A stretch of DNA of 64,000 bases from Meconema thalassinum (taxonomy: Eukaryota; Arthropoda; Insecta; Orthoptera; Tettigoniidae). How positions within the stretch are numbered: position 1 is the first letter of the stretch; each line of letters begins with the position of its first letter. Below the pieces are notes generated by a model. The model worked only from the letters and a program-made list of their open reading frames with translations, made no database searches and had not been told where the DNA came from. The position numbers and the translations under genes are program-made. This document shows, piece after piece, positions 42,728 to 53,633 of the stretch. The stretch is from positions 126,407,346-126,471,345 of the forward strand of contig OX336388.2 of the NCBI GenBank assembly GCA_946902985.2. Reading direction: 5' to 3'.

Positions 42728-43225
42728 TCGCCTCTGTAGCGTAGCGGTCAGCATGGTTAGCTGCCGCCCCGGAGGTCCTGGGTTCGATTCCAGGCTCTGC
42801 CATGAAATTTGAATAGTGGTATGAGGACTGGAACGGGGTCTACTCAGGCTCGGGTGGTCCAAATGAGTAGAGGGGGTTCGATTCCCACCTCAGCCATCCT
42901 CGAAGTGCTTTTCCGTGGTTTCCCACTTCGTCTTCGGGCAAATGCCGGGATGGTCCCTTCTGTAAGGCCACGGCCGCCTCCTTCCCTATTCCTAGCCTAT
43001 CCATCCCAGTCTTCCATCCCTTCCCATCTCTCATGAGGCCCCTGTTCGCTTTGCAGGTGAGTCCGCCTGGGCGAAGTGCTGATCACACCTCCCCAGTTGT
43101 ATCCATCCCGACCAGATGTTCCAAGCTCCAGGACACTGCCCATAGAGGCGGTAGTGGTGAGTTCCCTCGCTGAGTCCAAGGGAACCACCAACCTAGAGGG
43201 TAAATTGACTCAATAAAATTAAAAT
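42728..43225 (+). mobile_element. SINE S1 copy 3, complete and uninterrupted
   Basis: Full S1 from TCGCCTCTGTAGCGTAGCGG to GAGGGTAAATTGACTC plus an A-rich tail. It is flanked by AGAATTTAAAATG (42715-42727) and AGAATTTAAATG (43226-43237), a 12-13-bp duplication. At the site where the other two copies carry an LTR it reads GCCGGGATGGTCCCTTCTG, so it shows the empty state, although GTAC is GTCC here. Confidence 0.95.
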
Positions 43226-43479
43226 AGAATTTAAATGCAGCGTGGCCGGCGACGCAACGTTCATGTGCAGAGCCCTTCCGTCTGTCCCACGCTGCTCTAC
43301 CATCAAGCTAAACTGTCTCTATCCAAATCTCGATACAGAACTCGTGTGAGTAACATCGCGGGACACTCTTCGTCACACAAGTGCCGTATAAGACGGGTTC
43401 GATAAGTCGGAGGTCTTGATTGACGCTTATGCGTATTCAATATTACGTGTGTGCGGTTGTCTACAATCAACAGTGTCTA

Positions 43480-43755
43480 GAACGCAAAAGACAATAATAA
43501 CAGTAAAAATAAATAAAATGTACTGACCAAGGTCTAACTCGAACTCGAAACATTGAATTCCCCACGCCAACGCGCCGCGAACGTGTGCGAGATTAGGACT
43601 ACACAAGTTTAAGGATTGATTTTAAACGTTCAATTTTGAACACACTAAGACCCATTTGCAAAAACGCTCGAACACGGCCAAAATATTTTCTTATGAAGAG
43701 CAAACCCTCCAAATTTGAACACTTTTCTAGAAAACCACTTGGCGACCTCTCCTTG
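43480..43755 (-). mobile_element. SINE-like repeat S8, copy 2
   Basis: Inverted relative to 37905-38215. The minus strand reads ACAAGGAGAGGTCGCCAAGT through AACTTGTGTAGTCCTAATC. It lacks about 23 bp of the tRNA-like A-box part (GCGCGTT is followed directly by GGCGTGG). Confidence 0.65.
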
Positions 43756-43794
43756 TATGTTTGCTATTCCCTGGTGCCTTGGAATATTGTTTTA

Positions 43795-44049
43795 ATTTAT
43801 TTATTTCTTAGCGTATGACTTTTAGTGCCGGGAGTGTCCGAGTACATTTTCGGCTCGCCAGAGTGTGTAGCTGCTTCTATGCGGACACCCATGAGGTAGG
43901 CTACAGAATTTGCCTGGAAGGAAGATGGGAAACCACAGAAGACCATCTCCAAGGTTGCCGGCGGGGGGATTCGAACCTCCCCGCCTCCCGAATGTGAGCA
44001 ACTGCCTGCAGCTACGCCGTAACGACCACGGCTAACTCACCCGGTACCG
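43795..44049 (-). mobile_element. SINE S5, complete copy
   Basis: The minus-strand head GTTAGCCGTGGTCGTTACGG with B box AGGTTCGAATCCCC is followed by TCTTCTGTGGTTTCCCATCT and the GACACTCCCGGCACTAAAAG 3' part, with an AAATAAATAAATT tail at the low-coordinate end. It lies just 5' of the (TAA)n tract preceding the first RTE-like LINE. Confidence 0.8.
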
Positions 44050-44079
44050 TAATAATAATAATAATAATAATAATAATGG
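44050..44079. repeat. (TAA)n microsatellite at LINE 5' junction
   Basis: About nine TAA units directly before the start of the LINE at 44080. A like tract in the same relation to element orientation precedes the second LINE (51255-51279). Confidence 0.9.
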
Positions 44080-47000
44080 TCCTGGCACTCACCAGGCCAA
44101 ACAAATCAAGTACAAGCAAACATGAACTGTGCAAGCAATCACAACTCTACCCCAGGTGGTACCCAATCCACCCGTCCACAATCGGCAACTGGACTTTTGG
44201 ATTCTTGGGAGTCCAGGCAAGCGCAGCAGAGAGAGTCGGAGATCTCTGGTCACCTACCTTACAAACAGAAAACATTAATTGGAACACTAAACATTAATAC
44301 CCTAATTCAAATTGGAAAATTATACAATCTCACGCAAGAAATCGACAGACAAAAAATTCTCCTTCTTGCTCTTCAAGAAACTAGAGTGACTGACAACGAA
44401 ACTATGGACTATGGAAATTACCGCATTTTCAAGAGCAAAACATTACAGAGAGTCGCGAAAGGTGCACCAATCTTCGGAATGGCTTTTCTTGTCCACAAAT
44501 CCATCATTAACTCGGTCAAAGAAGTCACACCCGTTAATGATCGAATTATGACCATGCGCATCCAGAGCGCAACAAGAAATACACTTTTGTCAATGCTCAT
44601 GCACCTACTAACATCGACAACAAGAAAAATCTTGAAACTGTTGAAAACTTTTGGAAAAAACTGGAAAAAATTATGAGTAACATTCATCAAGATGACGTGA
44701 AAATCCTGATGGGAGATTTCAATGCCCAACTTGGCAAAGAAAAAATCTATCGAAAAATCATTGGCAAAAATTCTGCACACCAAAATACAAACAGCAATGG
44801 CACACGATTGGTAGACATTTGTCATCAATTCAATCTCAAAGTTATGTCTACGCATTTCAGGAAACCTGCACACAAACAGAAAACTTGGCGATCTCCCATT
44901 CAACATCTCGGTGAATACCAAATTGTTCATGTTGCCATCTCCCATGCACACTATAGAACCATCCATGACGTTCAAGTCTGACGAGGGGCAAACATTGATT
45001 CAGACCATTATCTCACAAGAATCAAAATGAAATTTTCACCTAAGAGGATTCATAAAAAATATATTACATATCAAAATTTGACACATCCAAAATTCAAGAA
45101 ACAAAAATCGCAGAAGAATGGGATAAAGAACCAGTGAACAATTGGACGGACTTCTGCAGCAAAATTATCAGAAAAGCCAAAGAACTGATTCCACTAAAAA
45201 AGAAAGCAAAACACCCCTGGTGGGATTCCAACTGTGATCAAGTCATTATTGATCGCCGAATCGCATTCCAAAAATACAATAGCCACAAATCTCCAGAAAC
45301 TTTACAACACTTTCTCGGCGTCCGCAAACAGGCAACCAAAATTATCAGGACAACTAAACGTAATTTTATAACTAAGCAACTTCAGTCAATCGAGGATGAC
45401 TTCAGGAATCACAACAGTCGAGATTTTTACAAAACCTTCGGGAACAGAATTAAAGGTTACACACCGCAAAATTTGACTTTAAAGAAACAAGACAGAAGTC
45501 TCGCACTCACTAACCAAGAAAACTGTGAAGAACTAGCACGTTATTTTTCTGACCTCCTCAATTGTCCTGAACCACCTAAGTGATTTATACACACAGTCCC
45601 AGAACACATACGACCCGAAGCCAAACCACCAACGCAAGAAGAAATCCATCACCATATCAAAAAACTCAAGAACGGAAAGACATCAGGAGAAGACGGAATC
45701 ATCGCAGAACTATTGAAAAATCTAGGACCACGATCACTACAGGAAATCACACAGATCATTCAGGACATTTGGCGAAGTGAAAAACTACCGGACGAATGGA
45801 AATGCGCACTCATCCACCCACTCCACAAGAAAGGGGATAAATCTGATCTAAATAACTACAGAGGAATTTCCCTCTTACCCATCGCTTATAAAATCCTCTC
45901 CGCCTGTCTTTTACAACGCACGCTAGAACAACTCGAGCCACTCATCGGTGAATATCAGGCTGGCTTCAGACCAAACAGATCAGCCGTCGAACAAATCTTC
46001 AATCTGAAATCCACCTTGAAACTTCGAGCCACACGAAATCTCCCAACCATCTGTACATTTGTCGACTTTCAGAAGGCTTATGACTCCATTGATCGAAAAT
46101 CTCTTTTTAATGTACTCGAAGAAAACCATCTCGATCCGAAGACGAGACGACTAATCCAACAAACCTTAACCGACACAATTTCCAAGGTCAAATTCATTGG
46201 AGAGATCTCCCAACCTTTTCCCATTAAAACTGGTGTTCGGCAGGGTGATGGACTTTCTCCATTGCTGTTCAACATCGTTCTCGATAAGGTCATCAAAGAA
46301 TGGGAAAAAGAATTAAAAAGTCGCAACATATGGAAACCTGTCGTGTTAGGAAGACAGAAGGATAATATCAATGTTACATGCTTAGATTTTGCTGATGATT
46401 TGGCAATCCTCTCCGGAGATGAACGAACGGCAATTCACCAGATTGAAGTCCTCAAAGAATGTGCTGTGAAAGTAGGGTTGCAAATCTCCTTCACAAAAAC
46501 TGAATTCATGGCTACAAAACACATTGAAACCCAAACTTTGGTAACAAAATACGGTTCAATCAACAAGGTTAAGCATTTCAAATACTTAGGTGAAATTATT
46601 GAGCCTACAGGCACAGAAAGAATAGCACAAAGAACACGTGAAGTCAAAATGCGGAAAGCATATGGGAAAACCGCAAACATCTACAACAAAAAAATGCATG
46701 AGCATTAACACTAAAATTCGACATTACGCGACGGTCATCAAACCCGAAACACTCTACGCCAGTGAGACCTTAAACCTCAATTATAAAGGGGATCTTGAAA
46801 ACATCAAGAAAGCTGAAAGGAAAATCATCCGAAAAATTCTTGGCCCAAGACTTACAGATGAAGGATATCGTTTACAATCGCACAAGATCACAGAAAAATA
46901 TTCAAATATTGATACCGATTTCCGTAAACGACGCTTGAAATTTTATGGACACATTATGAGGCTAGATGACAACCGATTAACTGATTAACAAAGAAAATAT

Positions 47001-47292
47001 TGATGTACTCACAAAAATTAAAGACGACAACGGTTTGGATTAAACAAGTCCAAACTGATCTCAATAACGCCAACATCACACCCACAGATATCGAAGACTG
47101 CAAAACTTTCAGACATATCTACACTTGGGAAGCTGCATCAGAAGATAAGCCCAGCAGACCTAGGGGAAAATGGACTGACAAACGTCGAGCTAAATATAGC
47201 GACATGATGAAAGAATTCTGGAAGAACAAGAGAAATAACAGCAACAGATCATAACTTGCTTTATGTGATCCTGTATGGGTCGAAACATACTA
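44080..47292 (+). pseudogene. RTE-like LINE 1, nearly full length, frameshifted
   Basis: Order of domains: AP endonuclease with LIGTLNINTL, LLALQETR (catalytic Glu), ILMGDFNAQLG (Asp/Asn) and IDSDHYL near 44995 (catalytic Asp-His); then RT with LIHPLHKKGDKSDLNNYRGI, GEYQAGFRPNRS, FVDFQKAYDSID, GVRQGDGLSPLLFN and LDFADDLAIL (active-site Asps); then a C-terminal part RRLKFYGHIMRL and WTDKRRAKYSDMMKEFW. Coding is broken by frameshifts near 44580 and 46695, a TGA at 45581, and stops near 44981 and 46985. The 3' end is followed by an (AAT)n tail, usual for RTE-type elements. Catalytic residues are kept, so decay looks moderate. Confidence 0.85.

Positions 47293-47348
<56 letters not shown>
47293..47348. 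repeat. (AAT)n tail of LINE 1
   Basis: About 18 AAT units follow GTCGAAACATACT at the LINE 3' end. RTE-type LINEs end in short tandem repeats instead of poly(A). Confidence 0.9.
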
Positions 47349-47350
<2 letters not shown>

Positions 47351-47449
47351 CCAAATATTGATGAAATATTTTCCCTCATTCGAACGTATTCTTCAAAGTT
47401 TTATTGATCATAACTTCCCAACCAGATCGGTTGTTGTTATTAGTTTCAT

Positions 47450-47686
47450 TTAAGGGGCTTGGTCATCAGCCCCATGTACTTGGTTGGGTGTTGAACCTCC
47501 CCTGATAACACGTGTTCCTATGATTTAGTCTTTTAAATGTGCGACCTTACAAAAACAAACATCGCAACATTATTGTCGCTAGTGTCAGCAAACGAGAAGC
47601 GGGAAGAAGTGTGAGGTTCGTCAATTGCAGGAGTTTCAACCATTTTGAGACTGCGATCACCACCCTCATGCCATACCAAGTACCCG
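47450..47686 (-). repeat. Dispersed repeat J, copy 2, with SINE-like 3' module
   Basis: 47590-47686 is an inverted match to 25564-25660. On the minus strand it leads into GTTATCAGGGGAGGTTC, AAGTACATGGGGCTGATGAC and AAGCCCCTTAAA, which resembles the 3' module of S3 and S9. Confidence 0.6.
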
Positions 47687-48919
47687 AGTACGATTAAATT
47701 AATTCTTCTTGAATCGTTATGCCCGACTCAGGAGCACGGTTGAACCTCTTTAGCTGATGTGTTGGCCTTCTTTTCCTTCCAAAATCTCTTCATCCTCTCG
47801 CTGAGCGCCTTTCTTCGGTCTTCTGTCCAAGTTATGGTGGCCCTGGTGTTGGGTTTGTCTTCAAATTGGTGATTGTCGATTAGAGTTCTGAATTTGCATC
47901 TATCCCGTATAATATTATCAGAAATGTTGATTTCATGGAGATCTGTTTCAATTTCACGTAGCCAGCTGTCCTGTATAATACTATCTGAAATGTTGATTTC
48001 CTGGAGATCTGTTTCAATTTCACGTAGCCAGCTGTTCTTGGTTTTTAGTGAGAGGGCCAAGTTGAGAATTCTTTTAGTCAATCTGCCATTGTTCATTCTG
48101 ATAATGTGCCCGTAAAATTTCAATCGTCTTTTCCGAAAAGTATGAGACATTTTTTCACATTGGCGATATATTTCCTGGGATGATTTTTTCCTCCAGATTC
48201 CCTCAATAAAAACTGGGCCAAAAATTTTTCGTAAAATTTTCCTTTCTTGTTTTTCAATCTCTTTGGTTAAAGATTTGCCACCAATGATTAAGGTTTCTGA
48301 TGCATATAACGCCTCCGGCTTGATTACTGTATTATAATGTCTAAGTTTAGCTTTCCGAGATATTGATTTTTTGTTATACCTATTCCAAGTGACTCTGTAA
48401 GCTTTCTGTAATTTGGAAATTCTCTCTTTATTTGCTTCACGGTTTAAACCAGAGGGCTGAATAATTTCTCCCAGATATTTGAATTCGTTCACTTGAAAGA
48501 TTTTGCCGAATTTAGTTCTCATAGGTTGTCCGTCTAAGTATCGTGAGGCTCCTTCCATGTACTGAGTTTTCTCATAAGAAATTTGAAGTCCCGTTTTGAT
48601 GGCAATTTCATGTAATTTCTCAATGGAATGAATTGCTTCTTGCCTGTTATTAGAAAGGATTGCTATGTCATCAGCAAAGGACAAACAATGTACATGAATT
48701 CTATCTTTGAGTAGTCTAGTCTGCCAAGGGTTATTCCCTTAGTTTCCTTTCCCCAGGTCCTGATTATCTTCTCAAGTACGAGATTGAACAGTATCGGAGA
48801 TAATCCGTCTCCTTGGCGGACCCCAGTATTAATTGCAAAAGGCTCAGATATTTCGCCGAGGAATTTAACTTTTGACGTAGTGCCAGTTAGTGTTTGTCTG
48901 ATTAATTCTCTTGTTTTTC

Positions 48920-48990
48920 TGTTGTTGTTAGGTAGTCAGCCCGAAGGCTGGTTGGATCCTCAAAAAGCTCCGCCGTTACGTTGTTTTTCT
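48920..48990. repeat. Small insertion in LINE 2
   Basis: TAGTCAGCCCGAAGGCTGG followed by TTGGATCCTCAAAAAGCTCC breaks the RT reading frame between the KAYDSID and QGDGLSP blocks. It has the look of a fragment of another dispersed insect repeat. Confidence 0.5.
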
Positions 48991-49526
48991 ATCCACTTGA
49001 AATTCTTCTAGAGTATTGAAAAGTGTTGACGATCTATAGAGTCATATGCTTTTCTGAAATCTACAAAGGTAATGACTGTCTGTCTGGTTTTGCGCATTTG
49101 TAGGATAGTTTTGAGATTAAGAATTTGTTCCGTACATGATCTTCCTTTTCGGAAACCTGCCTGGTATTCTCCAATCAGACGGTCTGTTTGTTTCTCAAGT
49201 CTAATGAGCAGGGCTTTGGAGAAAATTTTATAAATAACTGGTATCAAGGAAATTCCTCTATAATTATTGATGTTGGTTTTATCCCCTTTCTTGTGCAGTG
49301 GATGGATTAGCGCACATTTCCAATCCTCAGGTATTTCTTCGGTGATCCAGATGTTCTCAAGAATTGAGTGGATTTTCCGGGCTACGTTCTCACCACCTGT
49401 CTTCAGCATTTCGGCAATTACAGTATACCATCTTCCCCTGGGGCTTTATTATTTTTTAGTCCATGGATTATTTCTTTAATTTCTCCCAATTTTGGGGGTT
49501 CTGAATCTTGGTTGGATGGTTTTGTT

Positions 49527-49550
49527 TTTTTTTTTTTTTTTTTTTTTTCA
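49527..49550. repeat. T-run within LINE 2
   Basis: A run of about 24 T encodes a Lys run on the minus strand in the linker between endonuclease and RT. It is probably a slippage expansion after insertion. Confidence 0.8.
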
Positions 49551-51254
49551 AAGAAGAGTTGTTCTTTAGGGGATTCACAGTTTAAAAGATCCTTGAAATA
49601 ATCTGCTAAAAGTTTGCAATTTTCTTGATTATTTGTTTCCAATGTCCCATCCGGCCGTTTGAAGCAAAGACTGGGTGCCTGATAATTTGATAATTCTTCT
49701 CTGAATGTTTTGTAGAAGTTTCGTGTATTGTTTTTAGTAAAATCTTGTTCAATTTCAGCCAATCTGTAGTGACCGTACTTGCGTTTTTCAGATCTGATGA
49801 TTTTAGAGGTTTGTTTCTGTACTTTGGTGAATCCGTGCCAATTTTGTTCCGTTTTGTGAGAATTCCAATTCTGCCAGGCTTTAATTCTGAAGTTTACAGC
49901 CTTGTCACAGGTTTCGTTCCACCACCTATGCTTGCGTTTCCTGGGTGGTGTGCCAATGTTTTGAGAAGCTTTCGGAAGTATATCTTTGAGTTCTAACCAG
50001 CCAGAAGAATCGTGAGTAGGGATACTTTCTTGGAAAGTACTGGCGTACTGTTTAAGAAATTCTGGATCGACGCGCAGATTTTTTGTTATTTTTGGTTTGG
50101 ACCTGTTTGGTTGAAATTTTACCTTGATTAAGGATAGATGGAGGTCATAGTCAATGACTCCTTTCTTGACTTTGACATTCGTAATTTCTTTTTGATTCTT
50201 TTTAGAAATAGCCACATGATCTATTTGAAATTCTCCTAAGTGAAAATTAGGGGATCTCCAGGTCTTTTTCTTGTGTGGAAGTGCCAGGAAATGTGTTGAC
50301 ATTAGTTTGAGATCAAAAGTTTTGCAAAAATCAAGTAATCTTTCTCCATTTTTATTAGTTCTATTGTGTGCTGGATATAGTCCTACAATGGTCCTGAATT
50401 TCCTTTCTCTACCAATTTGGGCATTAAAATCTCCTAAGAGGAGTTTTATGTGATGATTTGGAATGATGGCTGTAGTTTCTTCCAGCAGTTCTCAGAAGTC
50501 TTCCACCTTTTGTGGATCTTTACGATTGTAGTTGTTGGTGGGCTCATGCGCATTAATAAGCGTCTAAGCTTTGTTTCCTGATTTAACGGATAGTGTTGAA
50601 ATTCTTTCAGAAGGCGAGGAAAAGTTAAGCACTGAGTTTATAATATTTTTTCTGACAGCGAATCCAGTGCCAAATTGTAGTGGCTTCATATGGAGGGAGA
50701 TTGCTGGCTTGCCTTTATACATTTTATAATTTCTTGATTCAAAATGATTTTCATCCGTGTATCTGGTTTCCTGTAGTGCTAAAATTTGGATGTTGAAGTT
50801 ATCCAACATGTCTGTTAATTGTTTTAACTTGCCAGTTTTCCGAAGTGTGTTGATGTTTAAGCTACCAATGAAAGTTTTGCATTTTGGGCGAAGAGATTTG
50901 GGAAGCTCCGATACATTCCCGCATGATGTTCTCGGTCCCCCAGAATCCGATGACCGAGAAAAATAACTAGTATGCCTACTAGGGCCTGGGGTAGTTATAT
51001 TGTTGGTTGTTTCCATCATGCTAACAAGTTGAAAGTAGTGGGGACATCGATCTATGTCGGTGTCATGGTTACAACTGAAGTAGTGAGCTTCAGAGGTTGA
51101 TGAAGATGTAGTCAAGCTGTGCCTGTTTTTGGACCGCGAGAGGTATTTTATTACCCTCAAACCCTCCGGACAAGTCCGGCGAGCCTCCCTATCCGCCACC
51201 TGGGACGCGCCCGATAGGGGAACAGGCTGAAACCCCCACGGGACGATTAAATTC

Positions 51255-51279
51255 ATTATTATTATTATTATTATTTATT
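51255..51279. repeat. (ATT)n microsatellite at LINE 2 5' junction
   Basis: Eight or so ATT units lie just outside the proposed target duplication, on the 5' side of the minus-strand LINE. Confidence 0.9.
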
Positions 51280-51572
51280 TAATCGAATAGCACTATTACA
51301 GAGCAAGTAAAATCAATACTTCGAATCTTGCCACATGTCTTTCTTCTCTCTGCCCACAGTCGCTTCATCCGCTCTGATCACTGCTTTCGGAGCTGTTCAA
51401 TGTTCCGTGGCTGCTTTCGTTGTCTTTCTTGTACCTCTCTGAAGATCACTTTCTGAATTTTGTCCCGAAATAAATTTCATGTAGCTGTACTGTCAATGCC
51501 GGTTTCCTTAATATCCTTTAATGTCAACCACGCTGGTTGAACTTAAAGTTTTAAAATTTTATTAAAAATCGA

Positions 51573-51575
<3 letters not shown>

Positions 51576-51616
<41 letters not shown>

Positions 51617-51985
51617 TCGTATGGCCTCGGGTGCCGGGTGCAAGCTTTGTAATTTGACACCCAGAGGGTAGCTTGCATGTCGAATTTCGTTGTTCCTTAA
51701 ATCACTATGAAAGTCAAGGAGGTTAGATATCTAAGCTCCTTGAACACTATAGCGCTTTCTAGTAGAGATATGAGGAACTTTGTGTTGGCGGACAATCCCG
51801 AGATTAATTTTGCCATTATGAACACGGCCTACTGAATTCAAATGGGTTCTTTGACATGCCAACATCGTATGACATGCGTGTCGTATTTTTGCCGCCTTTC
51901 AAAAATCACTAACCACGGCCAGGATTGAACCTGCAATCTTGGGGTTAGTAGAACGACACGCTATCCTCTCACCCACCGTGGCAAG
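51576..51985 (-). mobile_element. SINE S6 copy 2 with (ATT)n tail
   Basis: The (TAA)n tract at 51576-51616 is the tail on the plus strand. The body matches the copy at 30277 in inverse orientation (ATCGTATGGCCTCGGGTGCC, AGGGTAGCTTGCATGTCGAA). The head is at 51985 (CACCCACCGTGG on the plus strand), with a B-box-like GATTGAACCTGC. Confidence 0.85.
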
Positions 51986-51989
51986 GTAA

Positions 51990-52308
51990 TATAATATATA
52001 TTATATACTTTTTTCGAGGGATTGTGAAGTGTGTGGGATTCCTACCCACTAAAAACCACACACCCTTTCTTCCTGACATTCCATCCTGGAACTGCTTTCG
52101 TATTACTTCAGGACGGTGTTGAGTTAATAAGCCTTTCGACATGTTATGGTATCACCTGTACAATACTGTCCGACGCTATTTCTCCAAGAGAAGCCTCCAG
52201 ACTTCGCAGTCGTTAACGTAATTACAATGTTACATATTTTTACATATTTTGCACAGCCCTACATATTTTAATTATAACTACATGTACTTACATGAAACTA
52301 ACATCTAA
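51990..52308. other. Anonymous DNA
   Basis: No gene or repeat recognised before the hairpin at 52311. Confidence 0.4.
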
Positions 52309-52310
52309 TA

Positions 52311-52384
52311 AAGATGATATATTGGCTTTCACGGCCAGTGAAATAAGCGTTTCACTGGCCGTGAGAGCCAATATACCATCTTTT
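52311..52384. repeat. 34-bp-stem hairpin
   Basis: AAAGATGATATATTGGCTTT plus CACGGCCAGTGAAA is followed by a 6-nt loop TAAGCG and then its inverted copy, with two mismatched positions over 34. Such tight palindromes usually mark transposon ends or recent foldback events. Confidence 0.9.
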
Positions 52385-52849
52385 TGGAAGCCTTCATAGG
52401 GAGGTTATGGCTGCTTGAGCTTTTAGTTCTCGCAGTAAAGAGGTGCAGGTGCGCTTCATAATAAGGGAGGTAGCACTCAGTTCGCTACTCCTGTGGGGTT
52501 CTGGGCGGGGCACCAAGGGCCCGCTGATGAGCCAGCTTGGTTAGGCCCTTGTTAATTATTGTTTGGGATGAACGCGAAATAAGGTTGCGCATCGATAGGA
52601 CATCAATGTTTGCAATAAATCTGCCTTTTATTAATTAAAATGTCATCATTCTAGATTTCTTTTCCAGCTGTACTTATAGACATGTTTGTAAATCAATTTG
52701 GTTACTTAAGTTATTATAGGAATATGTACTCGATTACATTTTCTCATGTGTCTCAGGTCTGAGCTTTTATGGGGTGAAGTGGAAATTGGTGGAATGTGCT
52801 GCTATATATTTTAGGACGGGTTAGACTTACATGACTTATTTCTTTTCGC
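52385..52849. other. Mostly anonymous; contains a repeat module at 52484-52549
   Basis: GCTACTCCTGTGGGGTTC and GGGCGGGGCACC with CGCTGATGAGCCA recur at 53202-53268, about 700 bp downstream in the same orientation. This module may be the 5' region of a retroelement. The remainder shows nothing. Confidence 0.5.
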
Positions 52850-53195
52850 TCTGTGCGGAGCATAGGGCATCCAAGAATGATTTCCATCTGACTCTGTAGG
52901 CTGCCAAGTTCTTCACTTCCCTCCAAGTCCTTCCAGCTTTCGTGGCCTCCTCTTCAATGGAACATTGCAAGTTCTTCCTTGGTCTTCCTGGTCTCCGAGA
53001 CCCTTGGGGGTCTCCTTTTTACTGCATCATTTTGTTTCCGCCGAGTATGCCCAATCCAGCACCATTTCCTCCGTTATATTTGGGCTTCTATACGTTGTTG
53101 GTTAGCCCTTTGATACAGCTCTTCGTTTGGGATTATATTATCTGGCCATCGTATACCAAGAAATCGGCGCAGTCAACGATTGATAAATACTTGAA
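52850..53195 (-). pseudogene. LINE C-terminal fragment, minus strand
   Basis: The minus strand reads RFLGIRWPDNIIPNEELYQR, then RKWCWIGHTRR, a frameshift, SRRPGRPRKNLQCSIEEEAT and TWREVKNLAAYRVRWKSFLD. This is the well-known C-terminal tail of many RTE-like LINEs (I-RW-D-I-N-EL, KRRKWRWIGHTLR, GRPR-TW). It is a 3' fragment only, with one stop and a frameshift. Confidence 0.75.
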
Positions 53196-53201
53196 GTTGG
53201 T

Positions 53202-53268
53202 GGCTACTCCTGTGGGGTTCCGGGCGGGGACACCCAGGCTCGCTGATGAGCCAATTTGGTGTCCTAGG
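53202..53268 (+). repeat. Repeat module, second copy of 52484-52549
   Basis: GCTACTCCTGTGGGGTTCC, GGGCGGGGACACC and CGCTGATGAGCCAATTTGG. It lies between the minus-strand LINE tail and the plus-strand LINE fragment. Confidence 0.7.
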
Positions 53269-53329
53269 CGAAACCCCACACAAGACACGGAACAAGCCTA
53301 GAAAAAATGCTGTTTTCCAACATCTAATG

Positions 53330-53621
53330 TTGACATCAAATATAGATTTAGGTGTTAGAAAGTTATTTTTGAAAGCCTTTGTCTGGAGCGTGGCGCTCTA
53401 TGGAAGTGAAACTTGGACTGATGGCGCAGCAGAAAAGAGGAGAATAGAAGCGTTTGAAATGTGGTGTTACAGGAGAATGATGAAGATCATATGTGTAGAT
53501 AGGGTTACAAACGAAGAGGTATTAAGACGAGTGGGAGAGGAGAGATGTTTCTGGCGACTGCTAATTAAGAGAAGAGATTGGTTGGTAGGACACATACTAA
53601 GACACCCAGGAAAGCTCACGT
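53330..53621 (+). pseudogene. RTE-like LINE C-terminal fragment
   Basis: Open over its length: IDLGVRKLFLKAFVWSVALY, GSETWTDGAAEKRRIEAFEM, WCYRRMMKIICVDRVTNEEV, LRRVGEERCFWRLL, HILRHPG. It is the same region as 25745-26045 but without frameshifts. It lacks the RT core and is cut at 53621, where SINE S9 is inserted, and it does not resume beyond the SINE in any way I can see. Confidence 0.8.
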
Positions 53622-53633
53622 TCTTATAGCAAC

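Larger units (their letters stand above)
47701..51242 (-). pseudogene. RTE-like LINE 2, full length, inactivated
   Basis: The minus strand reads a 5' segment PWGFQPVPLSGASQVADREA, then the AP endonuclease (FIGSLNINTL, ILALQETR, LLGDFNAQIG, IDHVAIS), RT (LIHPLHKKGDKTNINNYRGI, GEYQAGFRKGRS, FVDFRKAYDSID, GVRQGDGLSP, SFADDIAIL) and C-terminus (RRLKFYGHIIRM, WTEDRRKALSERMKRFW). The endonuclease SDH motif is YDL here, losing the catalytic His. In-frame stops (about 50564 and 50501), frameshifts, a small insertion near 48920-48990 and a T-run expansion at 49527 disable it. ACGATTAAATT occurs at both boundaries (47690-47700 and 51243-51253), a likely 11-bp target duplication. Confidence 0.85.

Noticed and set aside
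37905..43755. Single large palindrome made of S8 and S1 on both sides of the solo LTR
   Set aside because: The order S8-S1 is mirrored, but the spacers between them (about 55 and 270 bp) are unrelated and S1 copy 3 has its own target duplication.
44122..44981. Host endonuclease or craniofacial-development-like gene
   Set aside because: The endonuclease and RT domains are colinear with the LINE at 47701-51242, and frames are broken. Such gene names usually reflect misannotated RTE elements.
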